A DNA stretch of 57,410 nt from JBDHTS01 sp044221445. GTDB lineage: Bacteria > Pseudomonadota > Alphaproteobacteria > Micavibrionales > Micavibrionaceae. The stretch is from contig JBGAPF010000013.1 in NCBI GenBank assembly GCA_044221445.1, forward strand, positions 1 through 57,410, in the 5' to 3' direction. Shown piece after piece: positions 16,745 through 25,107 of this stretch; within the stretch, counting starts at the first letter, position 1, and each line of letters begins with the position of its first letter. The position numbers and the translations under genes were made by a program. Below the pieces are notes generated by a model. That model saw only the letters and a list, made by a program, of their open reading frames with translations. It was not told the origin of the DNA and did not search any database.

Positions 16745-17493
16745 TGCTTGGGCGGCGGGCATGGCGCCTGCTCGGCGCTCTGTCCGTGTGCCTCGGGTTT
16801 GCGGTGCCGCCCGCTGGCGCGGCGATGGATTCTTATCCCATAGCCCGGCTGCGCATGCTCGACAAGGTAACGGCCCGCACCTCCACCTTCGATGTCAAGG
16901 TCGATACCACCGTGCGGTTCGGCCAGCTCTATATTAAACCGCGCGCCTGCCGGAAAGCCCCTCCCATCGACGCGCCCGAATCCGCGTCGTTCCTCCAGAT
17001 CTGGGAAGTGAACGCGAAGGACCAGCCGGAATGGATTTTCAGCGGCTGGATGTTCGCGTCCTCGCCGGCGCTGTCATCGATGGACCATCCCATTTATGAT
17101 GTCTGGGTGCTGGATTGCCTCGGTGGCGCGCCTCAGGCCGAGGCTGTGCCCCAGCCTGTTGCGCCGTCCACGTCCGGCACGCAACAACAGGATGTGCCCT
17201 CCGTCCCCGCCGCTGCTTCCGAAGAACAGCAGGGCCAGCCGGTTTCCGCCGAAACAGCATCGCCTTCCTCTGCCGACGCGTCGCCCCCGGATTCATCCGC
17301 CGACGCTCCACTTACGGAATCCCCTGGCGAAGAGATGCCGCCGGAAGAAGTGCCGCCGCCTTCGACCGATGACCAGCCGGAAGACCCATCGGATCCGGGT
17401 ATCGAGGTGGCGCCGCCGGTTGAACCCGTGCCCGCGAATGAGGCGCCGTCCACTGAAGTGTCTCCCTCCGTCATTCAAGACCCTGTTTATTAA
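16744..17493 (+). CDS. DUF2155-domain secreted protein
   Basis: The 249-residue protein has an N-terminal signal peptide (Arg-rich start, hydrophobic core, likely cleavage near VPPAGAA). A DUF2155 domain follows at about residues 35-127, with DKVTARTSTFDVKV, FGQLYIKPRAC, FLQIWEV, WIFSGWMFASSP and YDVWVLDC. Two Cys in the domain could form a disulphide. The remaining 120 residues are low-complexity Pro, Ser, Glu and Ala. The DUF2155 family has no agreed function, and its gene regularly follows mlaD in alphaproteobacteria, so an envelope role is likely by inference. The one-base overlap with mlaD (TGATG) points to translational coupling. Confidence 0.85.
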   Translation: MLGRRAWRLLGALSVCLGFAVPPAGAAMDSYPIARLRMLDKVTARTSTFDVKVDTTVRFGQLYIKPRACRKAPPIDAPESASFLQIWEVNAKDQPEWIFSGWMFASSPALSSMDHPIYDVWVLDCLGGAPQAEAVPQPVAPSTSGTQQQDVPSVPAAASEEQQGQPVSAETASPSSADASPPDSSADAPLTESPGEEMPPEEVPPPSTDDQPEDPSDPGIEVAPPVEPVPANEAPSTEVSPSVIQDPVY

Positions 17494-17510
17494 AAACGCA
17501 TGTTTCCTGA

Positions 17511-18167
17511 TTAAATCCGCAGGAAATTCATGATCCGGGCCGTTTCGTTTTCGTGTGGTGATTGGCTCAGGAGAAAGTCTGCGGGCTTGTCACAGAAAAA
17601 CTTCAGGTTTTCGACATAATCATGCCCGTCCATCTCGTACGCCCCAAACTGCGACAAATGAGGGTTTCGATACTGGGCGTCCAGAAGCTTGAACCCTCCC
17701 TCCTGCAGTCGGGCGCAAAGGTGCAGAAGGGCGATCTTGCTGGCGTCCCGCGCGATAGAAAACATGCTTTCCCCGCAAAAAACCTGCCCGAAAGCGACTC
17801 CGTAAAGTCCGCCGCACAGCGTGCCCTCCCGCCAGCATTCGACGCTGTGCGCATGGCCCGCCGCATGCAGGCGTAAAAGCAAACGGCGTAGGCCGTCATT
17901 GATCCAGGTTTCGGACGTGCCAGCGCGCGGCGCGGCGCATCCGGCGAGGACACCCGCGAAATCCCGGTCGATGCGGATGTCGAACGGCATGCGCAGGGCA
18001 AGCCGCCTCAGGCGTTTCGGGACATGGATCGTATCGATGGGAAGAAGGGACCGCACAGGCGCCCAGTACCAGCCGTAATCGGGCGCATCGCGCGACAGCG
18101 CCATCGGAAACAGACCCTGCCGGTATCCGTCGAGCGCCTCGGCAATGTCGATATCCTCATTGGCCAT
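17511..18167 (-). CDS. aat: Leucyl/phenylalanyl-tRNA-protein transferase
   Basis: Aat adds Leu or Phe from aminoacyl-tRNA to the N terminus of proteins beginning with Lys or Arg, creating N-degrons read by ClpS. The 218-residue protein has the expected N-terminal YRQGLFPM, the WYWAP variant of the WWSP region, SVECW, and the GNAT-like catalytic core GGLYGVAFGQVFCGESMFS. The end HLSQFGAYEM fits the family pattern. It is the last gene of the minus-strand aroQ-accB-GNAT-accC-aat series, ten bases after accC, and is convergent with the DUF2155 gene. The clpS-clpA pair lies about 4 kb away on the opposite strand. Confidence 0.93.
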   Translation of the reverse strand: MANEDIDIAEALDGYRQGLFPMALSRDAPDYGWYWAPVRSLLPIDTIHVPKRLRRLALRMPFDIRIDRDFAGVLAGCAAPRAGTSETWINDGLRRLLLRLHAAGHAHSVECWREGTLCGGLYGVAFGQVFCGESMFSIARDASKIALLHLCARLQEGGFKLLDAQYRNPHLSQFGAYEMDGHDYVENLKFFCDKPADFLLSQSPHENETARIMNFLRI

Positions 18168-18177
18168 GAGGACAGCG

Positions 18178-19518
18178 TTACCGCGCCGCCAGCTTTTTTT
18201 CCAGCCAGTGGATGTCGTATATGCCGGAGAGGAACTCTTCCTGTTCCAGGATCCATTGATGCAGGGGCAGGGTGGTCTTGATGCCGGCCACGACCGTCTC
18301 GCCGATCGCGCGGCGCAGGCGGCGGATCGCCTCCTCGCGCGTCCGTCCGTGGACGATCAGCTTGCCCACCATGGAATCGTAATAGGGCGGGATCGCATAT
18401 CCCGCATAGATCGCGCTGTCGAACCGCACGCCGAGACCGCCGGGAGCATGGAACTGGGTAATCGTGCCGGGCGAGGGCGTAAAAGTGTCGGGATCTTCCG
18501 CGTTGATCCGCACCTCGATGGCGTGGCCGCGCAGGCGGATATGATCCTTGTTCACGCTTAACGGTTCGCCCGCCGCCACGCGGATCTGCTCGGCGATCAA
18601 ATCGATGCCGGTGATCATCTCCGTCACCGGATGCTCCACCTGGATGCGCGTGTTCATCTCCATAAAGAAGAACTGGCCTTTTTCATACAGGAACTCGATG
18701 GTGCCCGCACCGCGATACCCCATTTCCCGCACCACGTCGGCGGCCAGGGACCCGATGGCCGCCCGTTCGTCGTTGGTCAGCGCGGGCGAGGGGGCCTCCT
18801 CGACCAGCTTCTGGTGCCGCCGCTGGGTTGAACAGTCGCGTTCGCCCAGATGGATGGCGTTGCCGTGCTCGTCGCCGAAAATCTGGATCTCGATATGGCG
18901 CGGCGTTTCCAGGTATTTTTCAAGATAGACCGTGTCGTCGCCGAAATTGGCCTTGGCTTCGGCGCGCGCCGTGGAAAACGCTTCCTTGAACTCGTCTTCG
19001 GACCGCACGACTTTCATGCCCTTGCCGCCGCCGCCGGACGCCGCCTTGATCAGGACGGGATACCCCGCGCTTTTCGCGAACTTCACCCCGTCTGCCACGG
19101 ACGTGATGGCGCCGTCCGATCCCGGCACGACCGGCAGGCCCAGCGCCTTGACCGTCTGTTTGGCCCGCACCTTGTCGCCCATCATTTCGATATGCTCGGG
19201 CTTCGGCCCGATAAAGACGAAGCCGTGCTCCTCCACCATCCGCGCGAACTGCTCGTTCTCGGACAGGAAGCCGTAGCCGGGATGGATCGCGTCCGCGCCG
19301 GTCACCGCGGCCGCGCTCAAAATCGACTGGATGTTCAGATAGGAATTCTTCGCCTGGGCCGGCCCGATGCACACGCTCTCGTCGGCCAGCCGCACCGCCA
19401 TGGCGTTGGCGTCGGCGGTCGAATGCACGACCACGGTTTCGATCCCCATCTCCCGGCAGGCGCGGATGATGCGAAGGGCGATTTCACCACGGTTGGCGAT
19501 AAGGATTTTTTTGAACAT
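18178..19518 (-). CDS. accC: Biotin carboxylase subunit of acetyl-CoA carboxylase
   Basis: AccC carboxylates the biotin carried by AccB using ATP and bicarbonate, the first step of fatty acid synthesis. The 446-residue protein shows the whole family pattern: N-terminal ILIANRGEIALRIIRAC, HPGYGFLSEN, the ATP-grasp glycine loop KAASGGGGKGMK, LGERDCSTQRRHQKL, and the catalytic MEMNTRIQVEHPVTE. Length is normal (449 in E. coli). Its gene is separated from accB by a GNAT gene, which is unusual because accB and accC are nearly always adjacent. The GNAT stop lies three bases upstream of this start. Confidence 0.97.
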   Translation of the reverse strand: MFKKILIANRGEIALRIIRACREMGIETVVVHSTADANAMAVRLADESVCIGPAQAKNSYLNIQSILSAAAVTGADAIHPGYGFLSENEQFARMVEEHGFVFIGPKPEHIEMMGDKVRAKQTVKALGLPVVPGSDGAITSVADGVKFAKSAGYPVLIKAASGGGGKGMKVVRSEDEFKEAFSTARAEAKANFGDDTVYLEKYLETPRHIEIQIFGDEHGNAIHLGERDCSTQRRHQKLVEEAPSPALTNDERAAIGSLAADVVREMGYRGAGTIEFLYEKGQFFFMEMNTRIQVEHPVTEMITGIDLIAEQIRVAAGEPLSVNKDHIRLRGHAIEVRINAEDPDTFTPSPGTITQFHAPGGLGVRFDSAIYAGYAIPPYYDSMVGKLIVHGRTREEAIRRLRRAIGETVVAGIKTTLPLHQWILEQEEFLSGIYDIHWLEKKLAAR

Positions 19519-19521
19519 CTT

Positions 19522-20019
19522 TTATCCTTTAAGGTCGATTTGCATCAACGAGTCACCCTCGGCCTGAATGCTTCTCGGATCGCGAACCCTGCCGATTGTC
19601 CGCCATCCCAACTGTCCGTAAAAATCCTGTGCATCCGGTGTATAAAGGTACAGTGTTTCGAACGTGAATATTTTCAGCGCGGCACCCATGACAGTAAGGC
19701 ACAAAGCTCGCCCCAACCCCTGGTGTCTGTACAGGGGATGGACAAACAATGATCCCATCCATGGATTCAGGTCAGAACGATCCGGATGATCGTCATATCT
19801 TAAACGCACCATTCCGGCGGGCCGACCTTTACAAGTGCCAACCCATGTGGCGGGCAAATCCGTGCCTGCTCGTTCCGTCCTGTAATCCTTCAATGTCGTA
19901 TCCAGCGTTATTCCGTTTTCCATGCATCCCCATTCAGAAAAATCCCATGCCGCACAGGTTTCGGCGAATTCTGGGTGTTGGCTTAAGGGGACGATTTCAA
20001 AGGTCTGGGGCTTATGCAT
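19522..20019 (-). CDS. GNAT-family N-acetyltransferase, inserted between accB and accC
   Basis: The 165-residue protein has the GNAT core: PAGMVRLRYDD, then SLFVHPLYRHQGLGRALC, which contains the acetyl-CoA-binding R/Q-x-x-G-x-G/A motif, and LYLYTPDAQDFYGQLGW near the end. The acceptor substrate cannot be told. The open frame extends upstream to a TTG at 20118 inside accB, but homologous sequence starts about at MHKPQTFEIVPLS, and ATG 20019 has AGAG directly before it, so the shorter form is preferred. Base composition is lower in GC than accB and accC on either side, suggesting that the gene was acquired and inserted into a conserved operon. Confidence 0.75.
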   Translation of the reverse strand: MHKPQTFEIVPLSQHPEFAETCAAWDFSEWGCMENGITLDTTLKDYRTERAGTDLPATWVGTCKGRPAGMVRLRYDDHPDRSDLNPWMGSLFVHPLYRHQGLGRALCLTVMGAALKIFTFETLYLYTPDAQDFYGQLGWRTIGRVRDPRSIQAEGDSLMQIDLKG

Positions 20020-20104
20020 CTCTTTAAATCTTAAAGCGTCATAGGCACAGCCGACCCGGATAACTTTAATCCGTGCGGCTCTATGTTTGTCAGCGGTAAA
20101 AACC

Positions 20105-20566
20105 TCATTCGATAACAAGAAGCACGTCGCCGTATTCGACCGGCTTTCCGCTCTCGACCAGCACTTGCGTGACCGTGCCGCCGCGATGGGCCTTGATCGG
20201 GTTCATCACTTTCATGGCTTCGATGATCAGCAGGGTGTCGCCTTCCTGCACGGTCGAGCCCTTGGACACGAACGGCGGCGCCCCTGGTTCCGGCGCGATA
20301 TAGGCCGTGCCGACCATCGGTGAAATCACCGCGCCCGGGTGGTCGGCCGCCGTAGTGGACGGGGCGGCCATGTTGGCGCGTTGGGGCGTGGTGGGGTCGG
20401 ACTCCATCATGGGCCGGTGGGCATGGGCCGACGCCACGACCGTGCTGCCGCGGGAAACGCGCAGGGACTGGCCGTTATCGGTGACCTCGATTTCAGTAAG
20501 GCCCGTTTCGTCCAGCAGATCCGCCAGCTTGCGGATGGCGTTTTCGTCGATTTTCATGGCTGCCAT
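20105..20566 (-). CDS. accB: Biotin carboxyl carrier protein of acetyl-CoA carboxylase
   Basis: AccB carries the biotin that shuttles carboxyl groups between AccC and the carboxyltransferase. The 153-residue protein begins with the AccB leader helix (KIDENAIRKLADLLDETGL), followed by a Pro/Ala-rich linker (about 45-75). The biotinyl domain (about 76-153) has the biotinylated Lys in EAMKVMNPI and the thumb region GAPPFVSKGSTVQEGD. Length and layout are typical. It lies 78 bases downstream of aroQ on the minus strand. The next gene downstream is a GNAT gene, with accC after it. Confidence 0.96.
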   Translation of the reverse strand: MAAMKIDENAIRKLADLLDETGLTEIEVTDNGQSLRVSRGSTVVASAHAHRPMMESDPTTPQRANMAAPSTTAADHPGAVISPMVGTAYIAPEPGAPPFVSKGSTVQEGDTLLIIEAMKVMNPIKAHRGGTVTQVLVESGKPVEYGDVLLVIE

Positions 20567-20644
20567 AGGTCAACTGCCTGTCAGTGAAAGAGGAGTGGAC
20601 GGTACTGAAAAGAAGGGAAAAAGTCAAAACCGCTGATTATCTAG

Positions 20645-21082
20645 TTATTTCAGTCGTGTAGACAGCCAGACGATGGCTTCCACATAGCCGTCCGCGCCCT
20701 GGCCCGCGAAAACGGCTCCGGCGACCGGCTCGACGAAGGAGACGTGGCGGAAGGACTCCCTGGTCTTAGGGTCGGACAGATGCACTTCCGCGACCGGGAC
20801 AGTCAGCATTTTCAAGGCGTCATGAATGGCGATCGATGTGTGCGTATAGCCGGCCGCGTTGATGATCATGCCGACCGCGGATTTCTCGAACGCCTCCTGG
20901 ATCCATGTCACCAGTTCGCCTTCGTGGTTCGACTGGCGGAAGTCGATTTCGAGGCTGAGCGATTTTGCGCTTTTCTCACACATCGCCTTGATGTCGTGCA
21001 GCGTCTGCGTGCCATAGATTTCCGGTTCGCGCCTCCCCAGCATGTTCAGGTTGGGACCGTTCAGGATAAAGATAGACGGCAT
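20645..21082 (-). CDS. aroQ: Type II 3-dehydroquinate dehydratase
   Basis: AroQ performs the third step of the shikimate pathway, dehydrating 3-dehydroquinate in the cytoplasm. The 145-residue protein shows all family motifs: NGPNLNMLGRREPEIYG at the N terminus with the catalytic Tyr and flexible Arg loop, RQSNHEGELV, INAAGYTHTSIAIHDAL, EVHLSD, and RESFRHVSF. Type II enzymes are dodecamers of about 150 residues, consistent with this length. It sits directly upstream of accB, an arrangement common in proteobacteria, and 13 bases after the DsbA-like gene on the same strand. Confidence 0.96.
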   Translation of the reverse strand: MPSIFILNGPNLNMLGRREPEIYGTQTLHDIKAMCEKSAKSLSLEIDFRQSNHEGELVTWIQEAFEKSAVGMIINAAGYTHTSIAIHDALKMLTVPVAEVHLSDPKTRESFRHVSFVEPVAGAVFAGQGADGYVEAIVWLSTRLK

Positions 21083-21094
21083 GCAGCCTCCCGC

Positions 21095-21712
21095 TTATTT
21101 CTTTTTATACTGGCGGTAAAGGGCTTCGAAGCCGTCGATATCCGGCACGCCCCCGTTCGGCACATACACGACGCCGTTGAAAATGAAGGACGGGGTGCGG
21201 TCGATGCCGAGCGTTTTCGCGCCGTCGAGCGTATCGAGCATGTGGTGTCCCACGTCGCCGGCTTTCATATCGATGGCCAGCTTGGCGGGATCGAGGCCCA
21301 GCTGTTTCGCGATCCCCGGAATTTCATCGTCTTCGACGGCGTTTTCACGGGACGCCAGGTATTCATGCATTGCCAGGAACTTCCCCTGCTTCGCTGCCGC
21401 CAGGGCCATGCTGGCTTCCTTGACCGAAGGCGCAACGTAAATCGGCAGATGCCGGATCACCAGCCTGACATCAGGGTTACGCTTCACGAACTCCGCCATT
21501 TCGGCGTTGATCGTGCGGCAATAGGCGCAGCGATAATCCATGAACTCGACGACAGTGTTCGGGGCGTCCGCGGGGCCGATAACCGCGCCCATCGGTTCGG
21601 TCATGCGGGTCAGTGCGTTATGGACGGACAGTGTCCGCCATCCGGCGGCCAGCGCGATCAGCACGGCGACGGCGATCAGAACCGACCGTTTTCTTACGCG
21701 CGGCAAACGCAT
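21095..21712 (-). CDS. DsbA-family thiol-disulphide oxidoreductase, short form
   Basis: The 205-residue protein has an N-terminal membrane anchor or uncleaved signal (about 11-25) and a thioredoxin-like DsbA domain. The active site is CAYC within FMDYRCAYCRTI (about 56-67). The cis-Pro loop is RTPSFIFNG. It is related to the second DsbA-like protein encoded just upstream (253 residues); their start and stop overlap as TGATG, so the two are co-translated. It probably acts on disulphides in the periplasm. A DsbA-DsbC pair with different partners is possible, but which is oxidase or isomerase cannot be told. Confidence 0.87.
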   Translation of the reverse strand: MRLPRVRKRSVLIAVAVLIALAAGWRTLSVHNALTRMTEPMGAVIGPADAPNTVVEFMDYRCAYCRTINAEMAEFVKRNPDVRLVIRHLPIYVAPSVKEASMALAAAKQGKFLAMHEYLASRENAVEDDEIPGIAKQLGLDPAKLAIDMKAGDVGHHMLDTLDGAKTLGIDRTPSFIFNGVVYVPNGGVPDIDGFEALYRQYKKK

Positions 21713-22473
21713 CAGTTCTTACCTTCACGCGCCTTGTCGACCAGGCTTTTCAGGGCGTCCGCATCGATATAACCCGGGATCAGCGTGTCGCCGACGATAA
21801 AGGCCGGCGTGCCCTGGATGGACAGGCTGCGCGCCACCTGCGTGTTTTTTTCGATGATGGCGCGGATTTCCTTGGAATTGGCGTCCTTTTCCATTGTGGG
21901 GTAATCAAGGTTCAGCTCCTTGGCGATCGCTTCAAACGTGGTCTGGTTTTTAGAGGCGCCGGACTTCATCAGCTTCTGGTGGAAATCCCAGTATTTTCCC
22001 TGTTTTCCCGCAGCCAGCGCAAACCGCGCGGCATCGCCCGAACTTTCGCTCAGGATCGGATAGTCCTTGAACACGATCCTGACGTTCTTGTCCTCGCCGA
22101 TCAGCTTCTGGACATCGTCGACCGCGTGCTTGCAATAGCCGCAGTTGTAATCGAAGAATTCGACCACCGTGACGTCCCCTTTGGGATTGCCGGCGGAAGG
22201 CGACGACGCGTCGGTCAGGAACTCCCTGTATTCGCCGACTTTCTCTTTAAAAGCCTTGGCGTCCTGTTCGCCCTGCTGGCTCTGATAGGACTGAAGGGCC
22301 TCGACCAGCACGTGCGGGTTTTTAAGGATGTAGTCATGGATGACGGTCTCGACCTGGCTTTTCTGCGCGGCGCTCAGATCGTCGGCGGCGTCCGCCCTGT
22401 GCGTCGCGGCCAGATACAGCGAGCCTGCCGTCATAAGGGCGAGGGCGCAAACGGTCAGTCTCAGCTTATTCAT
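21712..22473 (-). CDS. DsbA-family thiol-disulphide oxidoreductase, long form
   Basis: The 253-residue protein begins with a clear signal peptide (hydrophobic 5-22, likely cleavage around ATHRADAADD). A coiled or helical N-terminal segment of about 60 residues follows, then a DsbA domain with the active site CGYC in FFDYNCGYCKHA (about 107-118) and cis-Pro loop GTPAFIVG. The helical leader before the thioredoxin fold is of the ScsC/Com1 type, where it can drive oligomerisation, so isomerase activity is possible. It overlaps the shorter DsbA-like gene downstream by one base. The M48 protease gene lies 72 bases upstream on the same strand. Confidence 0.87.
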   Translation of the reverse strand: MNKLRLTVCALALMTAGSLYLAATHRADAADDLSAAQKSQVETVIHDYILKNPHVLVEALQSYQSQQGEQDAKAFKEKVGEYREFLTDASSPSAGNPKGDVTVVEFFDYNCGYCKHAVDDVQKLIGEDKNVRIVFKDYPILSESSGDAARFALAAGKQGKYWDFHQKLMKSGASKNQTTFEAIAKELNLDYPTMEKDANSKEIRAIIEKNTQVARSLSIQGTPAFIVGDTLIPGYIDADALKSLVDKAREGKN

Positions 22474-22544
22474 AACGGCAGTCTCTCTTTCTGTTGCCTG
22501 TCTGTATCCATTCTAAGCCAGCCTAAGGTCAAAGGCCAAAAGGA

Positions 22545-23924
22545 TTATTCGTCCGCGCCGTCTTTTTCGCTTTTCAGCGCCGAAAGCAGGTCCCGGGCCT
22601 TCAGCCATTCGGGCGACCCCGTTTTTAAATCGGGCAGCGCCGCGTTGGCCATGTCGCGCGCCGTTTTCCGGTCGCCTTTCAGCGCCGCTTCCTCCGCCAG
22701 ATAGACTTTGGCCACGGCTTCCTGTCCCATGCGTCCATAAGCCGTCGCCAGAAGACGATAGATCAGCGGCGCGCGCGGCTCGTCCCTTTGAGCGCGCCTC
22801 AACTGCTCCGCCGCCTGCTGCAGCCGGGCGCGGTCGTTCCCCGCCGTTTCCAGCATCCCGTTGGCATAGGCGATGCGGATCAGGCCTGCATCCGGAGCCT
22901 TGTCCAGCGCTTTGCGGTAATAAGGCAGGGCTTCGGCGACGCGTCCGTAATCCTTGAGCATCTGTCCTTTCAGTTCCAGGAAATAGGGGTTTTGCGGCTC
23001 GGCCTGCAGCAATCCGTCCATCATCCTGAGGGAATCCTGGACCTGGTTCTGGCGATAGGCGGCGATGGCGCGGGCGTAACGCGCGGCCATGGACGTGTCA
23101 TGGTCGTCGTATGTCCAGGCTACCTGGGCCGGGGTGATGAAGGCCAGGAGCTTGGCCTTCAGGCGGGCGTGCTGCTCCGTCCAGCCCGCGGGCAAAGGCG
23201 TGTTTTTATAGGCGGATTTGTCCGCGCCGTTGCGCACGGCGGCGATCCGGTCGCGCGTCATGGGGTGGGTGCGGATATATTTCGATTGCTGCGAGGCGGG
23301 CAGCAATTCCTGCGACTCCATTTTCTGCAGAAAGGTCACAAGGCCTTCCGGGTTGATATGCGCTTTTTCCATGCCGGACAGGGCCGCCTGGTCGGCGCTC
23401 GATTCCTGCACCCGGCTGAAGGACAGGTAATTATTCTGCGCCATCGACGACATGCCGGCGCTGACGGCGGCCCCGGCGCCGCCTTCGCCGGTCAGGATCG
23501 CCGCGCCGATTCCGGCCAGGCCGCCCAGCAGGCTCTGGAACGACGCGTTCTTCATCTCGTCCCTGCCGCGGATCAGGTGCCCCCCGGCGATGTGGCCCAA
23601 TTCGTGCGACAGGACGCCGACGATCTCGCCCGCATTCTCGGATTTCAGCAGCAGGCCGGTATAGATGAAGATGTTGGGGCCGCCTGACACGAAGGCGTTG
23701 ATGTCCGGGCTCTGCACCAGGATGATCTTGACGGAATCGGGGTCCAGCCCGTCGGCGAGAATGACCGGGCGCACCCAGTCTTTCAGGACGGTCTCGATCT
23801 CGTCGTCGCGGATCAGGCTTTCGGCCCGCGCGGGCGCGCCTGCCGCCACGGCCAGCATAAGCCCGAGGACGCAGGACAGCACAACCCTGTTCAGGCCACG
23901 TGAAACCGGATAAGGATAGGCCAT
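22545..23924 (-). CDS. M48-family metalloprotease with TPR repeats (BepA-like)
   Basis: The 459-residue protein has a signal peptide (hydrophobic 11-25, likely cleavage at APARA) and a zinc metallopeptidase domain at about 30-260. The catalytic motif is HELGH (VLSHELGHIAGGHL), with the third zinc ligand Glu in QESSADQAAL. TPR-like helical repeats follow, including PYFLELKGQMLKDYGRVAEA and similar units. BepA-like proteases act in the periplasm on outer-membrane protein assembly. The start ATG at 23924 has AGGAG six bases upstream; a longer frame to 24134 exists but would cover the divergent gene's start, so it was not used. It is divergent from the small membrane protein at 23973. Confidence 0.92.
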   Translation of the reverse strand: MAYPYPVSRGLNRVVLSCVLGLMLAVAAGAPARAESLIRDDEIETVLKDWVRPVILADGLDPDSVKIILVQSPDINAFVSGGPNIFIYTGLLLKSENAGEIVGVLSHELGHIAGGHLIRGRDEMKNASFQSLLGGLAGIGAAILTGEGGAGAAVSAGMSSMAQNNYLSFSRVQESSADQAALSGMEKAHINPEGLVTFLQKMESQELLPASQQSKYIRTHPMTRDRIAAVRNGADKSAYKNTPLPAGWTEQHARLKAKLLAFITPAQVAWTYDDHDTSMAARYARAIAAYRQNQVQDSLRMMDGLLQAEPQNPYFLELKGQMLKDYGRVAEALPYYRKALDKAPDAGLIRIAYANGMLETAGNDRARLQQAAEQLRRAQRDEPRAPLIYRLLATAYGRMGQEAVAKVYLAEEAALKGDRKTARDMANAALPDLKTGSPEWLKARDLLSALKSEKDGADE

Positions 23925-23972
23925 GCGCGCTCCTGAACGAAAGGGCCGGGAAGGTTCGAGGATCAAGATAGT

Positions 23973-24320
23973 ATGTCGCCCCTGATCTATCAATGGATCG
24001 ACCTGGCCTGGCTGCCCGTGGCCCTTGTTGCAGTCCACAGGGGCCATCGCATCCTCGCGGCGGCATTCGTCCTGATCTGCGTCTTTACCTTGCGGCTCCA
24101 GCTCGAACTCATGGACTCCATCGGCTACGGGCACGGCATCATGGGTTTGATGAAAGCCAGCCTCTACAGCCGCGGACTCGTCTGCTACGGCATGGTGATC
24201 GGCCTTCTGCTGATCCTGGCCCGCTTTTCGCCCGGCAGCATGAAAGTGGTCTTTCTGGGGGCGTCCCTGACCGTTTACCTGTTTGCCGCCATGCTCACGA
24301 TGATCGTCATGCTGCTGTAA
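23973..24320 (+). CDS. Small four-helix membrane protein, unknown function
   Basis: I do not recognise this 115-residue protein. Hydrophobic segments at about 9-22, 27-43, 66-83 and 89-114 suggest four membrane helices, with few charged residues in the loops. It starts 49 bases from the divergent M48 protease start. Its stop is 56 bases before the rlmE start, so it may be in one transcript with rlmE. There is no strong Shine-Dalgarno sequence. Good codon use and uninterrupted hydrophobicity support a real gene. Confidence 0.6.
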   Translation: MSPLIYQWIDLAWLPVALVAVHRGHRILAAAFVLICVFTLRLQLELMDSIGYGHGIMGLMKASLYSRGLVCYGMVIGLLLILARFSPGSMKVVFLGASLTVYLFAAMLTMIVMLL

Positions 24321-24375
24321 ATGTGTGCCTCCCGGCCGTCCGGTCTGCTATAGCTACGGAAGTGAGGACGAACAT

Positions 24376-25107
24376 ATGACCAAAGACAAGATACCCGGGA
24401 AACAGGGCAGCGGCAGCGGGCGTCGCACGGCCCGCGACGCCTCCGTGCGCGTCAGATCCGCCAAGGGCCGCAAGACGTCCTCGACCCTGTGGCTGAAGCG
24501 CCAGCTGAACGATCCCTACGTGCGCGAGGCCGAACGTCTCGGCTACCGCTCCCGCGCAGCCTTCAAGATGCGCGACATCGATGACAAGCTCTCGCTTGTG
24601 AAACCCGGCATGGCCGTGATCGATCTCGGCGCCGCCCCCGGCGGATGGAGCCAGATCGCGGCGGAACGCGGGGCGCGGAAAGTGATCGGGATCGACCTCC
24701 TGCCCATCGACCCGATGCCGGGCGTCACCTTCCTGCAGATGGATTTCACCGAAGAAACCGCGCCCGCCGCGCTGATGCAGGCGCTTGGCGAAAAGGCCGA
24801 TATCGTCCTGTCCGATATGTCGCCCAACACCACCGGCCATCGCCCTACCGACCATATCCGCATCATGATGCTGGTCGAACTGGCCTATGATTTCGCGGTC
24901 CAGGTGTTAAAGCCCGGCGGCACTTTCGTCGCCAAGGTCTTCAAGGGCGGCACCGAAAACGAATTGCTGGCGATGATGAAAAAGGATTTCGAAAAGGTGC
25001 GCCACGTCAAGCCCCCGTCCAGCCGCCAAGAATCAGCGGAACAATATGTGGTGGCGACGGGGTTTCGCTCCCATTCGTTGCCAAGGCCTATGCAGGCAGA
25101 GGAATAA
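24376..25107 (+). CDS. rlmE: 23S rRNA 2'-O-ribose methyltransferase RlmE (FtsJ/RrmJ)
   Basis: RlmE methylates the 2'-O of U2552 in 23S rRNA, using S-adenosylmethionine, late in 50S assembly. Motifs are YRSRAAFKMRDID with a catalytic Lys, IDLGAAPGGWSQIAA for SAM binding, DIVLSDMSPNTTGHR with a catalytic Asp, and GGTFVAKVFKGG with a catalytic Lys. The 243-residue protein is longer than the E. coli form (209) because of about 40 basic N-terminal residues rich in Gly, Arg and Lys, which may bind rRNA. ATG 24376 follows GAGGA at a normal distance; the frame extends upstream to 24325 but without a good start. The last 20 bases overlap the convergent HNH-type gene. Confidence 0.95.
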   Translation: MTKDKIPGKQGSGSGRRTARDASVRVRSAKGRKTSSTLWLKRQLNDPYVREAERLGYRSRAAFKMRDIDDKLSLVKPGMAVIDLGAAPGGWSQIAAERGARKVIGIDLLPIDPMPGVTFLQMDFTEETAPAALMQALGEKADIVLSDMSPNTTGHRPTDHIRIMMLVELAYDFAVQVLKPGGTFVAKVFKGGTENELLAMMKKDFEKVRHVKPPSSRQESAEQYVVATGFRSHSLPRPMQAEE

